NCBI GenBank assembly: GCA_030844895.1
Contig: CM061227.1
Span: 113,939,603-114,003,602 of the forward strand
Direction of reading: 5' to 3'
DNA from: Ambrosia x helenae
Taxonomy: Eukaryota; Streptophyta; Magnoliopsida; Asterales; Asteraceae
Length of the DNA: 64,000 bases
In this document: positions 58,087 to 64,000 of the stretch, one piece after another
Layout of the letters: each line of letters begins with the position of its first letter
Numbering within the stretch: the first letter of the stretch is position 1
Position numbers and translations under genes: made by a program
The notes under the pieces: generated by a model
Database searches by the model: none
Told to the model about the DNA's origin: nothing
What the model saw: only the letters and a program-made list of their open reading frames with translations

Positions 58087-61000
58087 ATGAAGCGATTCTT
58101 TAAACCAGTGCAGAAAGATGGTTCCTTCAAGAAACCCACTCTCTCTTCTTCTTCACCTTCAGCAGCAGCAGATGATGGTGAAACAAAAACAACAACAGCA
58201 GCAGCAGCTGCTGTTGTTGAAGATGAGGAGAATAATATAACCCAAAAGAAAGAACCCACAAAGTTGTTGACTTGGAATGCCAATAGCTTTCTTCTTCGAG
58301 TTAAAAACAATTGGCCTCAGTTCATCACATTCATCGACTCCCTTGATCCTGATGTCATCGCCATACAGGTAATAACATTCTTGCCCCAAATTATTATTTT
58401 TTTAATTGAGGAATGCTGTTAAGATATTGGGGCTTTTTGTTATTGGATGTCATAAATTATGAAATGGGTTGTTAGGGTTGTTGTATTTTTGTATTTATGT
58501 AACCAAAAATTAGACCTTTTCTCTGTTGTGGTTAAATTAAATTGTGGTTTAAAATCTAAAAACTTTTTATTTATTTTTTTAATTGCAATCTTATGAAGGT
58601 TTAGCTTTGTTCTATACCCTTTTAGTTAGAACTCTAGCTGCACTTCTTAGTGCTTATTCATTCGACACGTTTGGATCTCTAGCCCCTAAGCCGGTTCGCT
58701 TCTTGGAGCGGGTGCAGAAGGTGGTCCACAGTGACTCGTAGAGTCCAAGGAACCAAGGGTTTGTATTTAGTATAATAGGCTTTGCGATTTATAAAGGGGA
58801 TAGCGGCGCAGCTTATTGATCGCTTACCCATTATCCAGATGTAACTTGTTTTTTACTGTGGAATGGAAATTATATTTTCGCTTCAAAAAAAAAGACAGTT
58901 CTAATTTTTATGACCATCTGAATGTTTCTTTTACAACCAATTTTTTTTTAATTAAATGAAAAAAATTTCATTTCATAATTGGCAAATTACATTGAAAACT
59001 TGACTTAATATAAGCATACATTTGTCATTGCATAATGAGGATTGAAAACAAAGAAGTGTGTTATATTTTAGAAGATAAGTTGTTGATATTCATCTAACAG
59101 TAAAGTTGGTGGTAGGAAGTGAGAATGCCTGCAGCTGGTGCCAAAGGTGCTCCAAAAAACCCTAGAGAATTGAAGGACGATAATAATTCGTCACGCGAAG
59201 AAAAACTGGTACTTCTTTATCTTAAGTTTTGGTTTCAAGTTTGATTTGAATTTTCAAGGAATAACATCATTATGGGTTGGATTATTTGTTTCCATTTAAT
59301 GTCTTGAAAACATATTAAGATTTGGACATTTCTCAAAATAGTGGTTACTTGATACATACAGTAACTTATGCTCTCTAAACAAATATTGCAGATTATAACA
59401 CGGGCGTTATCAGGTCCCACTTTCAGAAAATACGATGTGTGGTGGTCTCTTTCTGATTCAAAGTATGCTGGAACCGCATTGTTTGTAAAGAAATGTTTTC
59501 CACCTAAAAAGGTTTCTTTTAATCTAGATGGCTCAGGTACACCACTTTCATACACATAAATTATTTTATTAGTATTAGATTAACAATTTACATTGCTAAA
59601 TACTTATCTGATTGTTGTTGCTGATATGAAGAAACATCATGAATGTATTCTCATGCTTTATGCGTGTTATTGATCATGTCCTTTTTATTCCTAGTTTCCA
59701 AACATGAGGCAGATGGCAGGGTTATTGTAGCTGAATTTGAATCATTCCGGATAATGAATACGTATGTACCAAACAATGGTTGGAAAGATGACGAAAACGC
59801 ATTCCAAAGGAGAAGAAAATGGGATAAAAGAATGAAAGAATTCGTCTTGAAATCTACAGACAAACCCTCATCTGGTGTGGTGATCTTAATGTTAGGTACA
59901 TTTGTTTTGCCAAATCTTTTCTTTAAGCATTTTTTGTGTTCAAGACAGTATACTTATTATTAGGCATATGCATGTGTTATCAGCCTAACTTCGTTTCTTA
60001 ATTTTTGTTTCCTAATTTAACTTTTACTTGGTCTTTTTTTGTTTGTTTAAAATGCTTCTTTTGCAAAAATTAAATGAGTTTTTTTCTCTTGTTCGGTAAG
60101 TTTCAACTGATTCAGGTGAAAAATGGTTTAGCTAAAAATATAATAGTCACCCATAGCTCAGGAGCGTTGAACCAAGTTTATATGTGCCTTTGATACAATT
60201 TGTATTTATCTTTAATTTGACTTTTTTATGTTTTTTTTTTTTTCTAATGTGGGTGTTAAACTTTGTGCAGCCATGAAGAGATCGATGTTAGTCATCCGGA
60301 TTTTTTTCAAAGTGCAAAGCTTAATGGTTATATTCCTCCAAACAAAGAGGTTTTGTACTTAATATTGTTAAAAGCAAGATGCATATCTAATTTGTTTTTT
60401 AATTATTTTGAAAAATACGGATGTTCTTACATATTTGACACTAATATTCTTAATTGTGAAAAGAAAATTATGTTCGTTTAAAAGTTCCAAAATTTCATTC
60501 AAGGGGACTCTTATTTCACTATTTCAGTGATCAGCAGTTAAACAAAATACATGCAGTAGTGAAACAACTTCGTTGAATCTTTTATACGAGATCTTGTATA
60601 AAATCTTCTAGAACGTTTGTAGCCTGCTGGTATGTATTCATATACTAACTTGATTTGTCGACTGCAGGATTGTGGGCAGCCAGGTTTTACCTTGTCTGAG
60701 AGGAAGCGGTTTGGTTCCATACTAAAAGAGTACGCATAGTCTTTACTGTTAAATGGTTCAACATTTTGACTACCCCAAATCAGCAAATCTTAAAGTTTTA
60801 AATTGATACTCAATTGTGTAATATCAATATTGGCCCTTATTGAAATAAGATAATATGAGCAAGTTGAAAATTGACACACAAAAAAAGCTGAAAATTATGA
60901 ACTGGCAATAACTTTTGAGTGCATTTTCGTCATCAGGAGTGTTTCTTTGTCAAAGTTGGCATAAATAACATCAAACTGATACTTGAGTGACATGTAATGT

Positions 61001-61503
61001 TTTGATATTATCGTAACTTCAAATTGTTTGCATTAATTTTTTAGGGGAAAGCTAATAGATGCGTATAGATTTCTCCACAAGGAACAAGATATGGAGCGTG
61101 GCTTTTCATGGTCTGGCCACCCTATCGGAAAGTATGTCCTTTGTGATATCAAAAACATTTTCTAAGTTTATGATTCGTGTATCATTTTTGTTACTTTTCA
61201 TATGGATCTTTACAGGTATCGTGGTAAAAGGATGAGAATAGACTATTTTTTAGTGTCGGAAAAACTCAAGGACAAAATTGTCAAATGTGAGATGCATGGA
61301 CAAGGCATTGAATTGGAGGGTATGAACATATGTACTTTCACACGCATGACCGCACATATTTACATTTTGTTGTCACATTTCATATGTAAAGTTGTATTGA
61401 ATTTCTTGCAGGATTTTATGGGAGTGATCACTGCCCTGTGTCGCTTGAGCTTGCGGAGCCAACTGTTGATGCTACCAACAGTTCAAATTTGAACCCAGAA
61501 TGA
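58087..61503 (+). CDS. APE1L: APE1L-type AP endonuclease (exonuclease III family), 9 exons, one frameshift
   Basis: Exons: 58087-58368, 59116-59208, 59392-59536, 59695-59895, 60271-60349, 60668-60729, 61045-61131, 61216-61319, 61412-61503. With one lost base allowed this is about 381 residues. It starts MKRFFKP, a PIP-box-like PCNA-binding start as in the Arabidopsis APE1L (At3g48425) group, followed by an acidic/Ala linker. The exonuclease III fold then has W63-N64-A65-N66, E95 (IQEV across exons 1/2), TYVPNNGWKDDENAF, the GDLN motif (D237/N239, only in the shifted frame), RMRIDYFLVS, and SDHCP with catalytic H358. The enzyme would cut abasic sites in base excision repair and acts on 3' blocks in nucleus and plastids, by family knowledge. 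As written, the frame breaks at 59865-59867 and stops in exon 6. A minisatellite MITE lies in the promoter. Confidence 0.92.
59865..59867 (+). other. Frameshift: one base short in CCC run, APE1L exon 4
   Basis: The upstream frame ends KSTDKP. One base over, the DNA reads IWCGDLNV and splices in phase to SHEEIDVSHP of exon 5. Exon 4 is 201 nt where 202 are needed to keep phase from exon 3 to exon 5. Confidence 0.92.
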
Positions 61504-61509
61504 TCTTAC

Positions 61510-62020
61510 TGCAAACATATAGTGCACAAAGTAGTGTTGATTGGTTTCAAGATTATGGGTTTGGGTGGTGAATCTGTTTTAGGCATCTTGAGATGCAATA
61601 TTAGGGTATGTAGCCATGACCTTGAAATGGTTTTATTTTGCTATGGATACCATTACATGTTGCATGTCATCTTGGAATAGTTTATGAATGATTTAGTCAT
61701 GGTTATTTCAACTCCCTTTGTAATTCTGTTTGTTTGTTTGTCTGTCTATCGTTTGTTTTAGAGTTGAGGGTCTCTCTGAAAGTAGTCTCTCTATCCTTAG
61801 GGATAGGGGTAAAATTTGCCTACATCTTACCCTCTACAGATCATACCAGTAGATTTTGTTGTTTGTGGGATTTACTAGGTACGTTTGTTGTTGTTGCTTG
61901 TATAGTAGACTCTCCAAAGTCATTTATACTCGTCACGTCAATTAGATCAACCTTTTTTTGTTTTATTTATCTTCTTATACCAAATTTTAATTATGTGTAT
62001 TTAAATACTGTGCGGTTAGT
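61510..62020. other. 3' flank of APE1L, intergenic
   Basis: It contains the 3' UTR and T-rich sequence. No further gene was recognised. Confidence 0.4.
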
Positions 62021-62700
62021 TGGGTCTGAAACTTATCAACAACCGTATACTACTGGATCTTGGTGGCATTGGAATTGGGTCACTTTGGGACGCCAACCTT
62101 GCTATGCTATCGAAATGGTCATGGAGGTTCAAAACGGAACAAAAAGCTTTGTGGAGGAAGGTAATTTGGTCTATTCATTGTAACAACTGATCTTGGACCT
62201 TTATCCTGAGAAGTTGTCAAACCCAGGTCTGTGGAAGCAGATTATTGATATCTCGGAGGAGTTGGGCAGGTTTGAGGTTGAGTTGGCTAGGTTAATTAAC
62301 GGGGTTTTGAAGAATGGTTGCTCTATTTTGTTCGGTGTTTCCCAACCTTTTTGCTTTGGAAAAGTCTAAACATTGTTTGGGTGCTGATCGAGTTCAACAC
62401 GGGATGAATGGGACGGAGAACTCTCTTTGTAGCAGAAAATGTGGAGTTGCAGCTTGCTGTGTCCAGTGTGCTTTCGGTGGTCCTTTCTCATGGTAATGAT
62501 AGCTGGGTTTGGGCGTTGGAGGGCTTAGGATTGTTCACAGTTAGCAGCTTAAAACGGAGGTTGGCATATTTCAATCCAAATATTGTTGTACAACCTTTTA
62601 TTTGGAATAACTGGGTGCTTAAGAAAATGTCTTTTGTGGCGTAGAGAGATTGGTTATTGATCGATTACCATCTACAGAAGCTTGCATCTAGAAGCTTTTA
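62020..62700 (+). pseudogene. Decayed LINE ORF2 fragment
   Basis: Broken frames read SWVWALEGLGLFTVSSLKRR and WNNWVLKKMSFVA, followed in the next frame by RLVIDRLPSTEA. These are the segment just before the zf-RVT zinc motif in plant LINE ORF2. Stops and shifts are frequent. Earlier text (about 62040-62160) reads as LINE-like WKWLWRFKTEQKALWRKVIW in a shifted frame. Confidence 0.6.
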
Positions 62701-63870
62701 AAAGTTCTTAAAAGCTTTTTACCAAACATAACCTAAATGTTTCAAACAATTTTGGTTTTATACACACAATGCCATTTACAAATGTCAACTAGTTTATTTA
62801 ATTTAGAAAACTTTCCCCACAAAGGTTACAAAATAAAACCATAATTTATTATTTATATACGATATATACTAAAAAATTAAATGAGTTAAGCGATTAACAA
62901 AATAAAAGTAATAAAAGCTCGATTAAACATTAGAACGTCCCAATATCAATAATGACACTTTTCAAGAGCATTTTACTTTTTTTTAACTACCAACGAAACC
63001 CTTCAAACAAGAGTAGTGGCGAAATTCACCCGATCAGGATACACCTCGCTACTCCGACCCAGATGCACGGGAAACCCTCTGGAATGAGTAAACCCTTGCC
63101 CCCCGTTAGACCTGAACCGGGTTGAATCCCGAGCCGAGCCTTCACCCGGATGTCACAAGCACTGAGCACAGTTCATTCTACATCTTTTCAAATTTGTTAC
63201 TGAATTTTTTTTAATCGATAAAACTCATTTAGCACATTAAAACCAACAAGTTTTACAAGTGAGCGGCATGTAAACGGGCTACAAGTTATTCCGCTACCCA
63301 ACAAGTTTTACTGAATTATAGTTGAACGTTGTGAACGTAAATGCAGAACTTATTTATATACTAACAAACAATCTTGAATTTTCTTTTAATTCTCGTACCA
63401 AAAGTATCATTTTCTTTTTAAAACACACTGCTAGCTCACGTGATATTGACAAACTAATATGGAAATAATTTTTAATGTAATAATTGTACTTCATAGTACC
63501 ACTGCCAACCATATTGAAGAAATAAGGAAAATCACGATGGCCGGTTGACCGTTTGATTTTACGAAAATAGCCTCTGGAGATGTCTTATTGGAGACGGTTC
63601 ACGATTTCCAAGCCGTCTGAGGTGTCTCCTGAGACGGCTTGGGGTCCCAGCCAATAGAACAACGATACGTCTCCGGTGATATCACCGAAGACGTCTTTTC
63701 CAAACGTCTCCGGAGACATATTTTTTTTTAACAAATCATCAAAAAAACCATGAAAAACATAAAATAAACGTGCAATAATTATTCATTCAGTGGATTCAAA
63801 AGATAGGGATAAACTAGTCATTCGATTAATAAAAATATAAAATAAATACATAAAGTATTTCAAAGTTAAA
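62700..63870. other. Intergenic; short palindrome cluster and SINE-like text
   Basis: 63005-63180 has SINE-like text around GGGTTGAATCCCGAGCC, but no clear ends. 63575-63720 is dense in GTCTCCGGAGAC- and GGTGATATCACC-type palindromes. No gene was found. Confidence 0.35.
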
Positions 63871-63875
63871 TAAGC

Positions 63876-64000
63876 TACGCGTTAAGACGGTCCCTCGTCA
63901 TTTGCCAAGCAGACACGTGTTTGAATTCTTTGCGGTGCTTGGTTTCATGCTCTTTTTTGGTATATCTGATGGCCACGTCTTCAGGCATATCTGAAGGTAT
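63876..64000 (-). CDS. C-terminal end of an unrecognised reading frame, cut by window edge
   Basis: On the minus strand, 41 codons are open from the window edge to a TAG at 63876-63878. They read EDVAIRYTKKEHETKHRKEF and then KHVSAWQMTRDRLNA. The charged, helical text resembles plant transposon-associated proteins, but I cannot assign a family. The rest lies beyond 64000. Confidence 0.35.

Noticed and set aside
61734..62183. 149-codon frame downstream of APE1L
   Set aside because: It is hydrophobic T-rich text running into decayed LINE sequence in the wrong frame.

Overview
The window is nuclear DNA of a flowering plant (eudicot). It has GT-AG introns, U-rich introns, low GC and a dense mix of Helitrons, hAT/Harbinger/Mutator MITEs, LTR elements, SINEs and LINE tails. 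The repeat styles (CCCGGG-hairpin Helitrons, GGTTCGG-rich hAT MITEs, elements sitting inside (TA)n tracts) are ones I associate with Asteraceae, but that is a guess.

Layout. 1-34 kb is a gene-poor transposon field. It holds a very young non-autonomous Ty3-type LTR element (1-6823), a minus-strand Helitron (8897-11102), a LINE tail, two solo LTRs (14903-17582, which splits a SINE, and 27191-29231), a long-TIR Mutator-like element (18215-19717), a head-to-tail Helitron array (20002-22328), an 861-bp hAT element, a fold-back element made of (CCACCG)n arms, and three adjacent TTA-flanked MITEs directly upstream of the first gene.

34-61.5 kb carries the genes, all on the + strand apart from one minus-strand candidate: a STICHEL-like DnaX-type AAA+ protein (35327-38595), an EMB1006/At5g50280-like PPR protein (41138-44205), an unrecognised acidic small protein candidate (44847-45891, minus), a SPINDLY-like TPR protein (46457-55762, 11 exons), and an APE1L-type AP endonuclease (58087-61503, 9 exons). 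61.5-64 kb is a decayed LINE and a partial minus-strand reading frame at the window edge.

Two things stand out. (1) Three recognised genes each carry one single-base loss in a short homopolymer (CCC, AAA, CCC) that breaks an otherwise intact frame, two of them at the catalytic heart of the protein (P-loop; GDLN motif). A fourth case is likely in the minus-strand candidate. The pattern looks more like consensus sequence error than four independent knockouts. (2) Intron 6 of the TPR gene is about 6.2 kb long because of a nest: a hAT MITE containing (TA)n, containing two different (TA)n-dwelling elements, one present as two near-identical copies in inverted orientation. Together these form a palindrome of about 4.5 kb. 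The elements carry internal arrays of short palindromes.

The genes are unrelated housekeeping or organelle functions. Nothing suggests an operon-like or clustered pathway.
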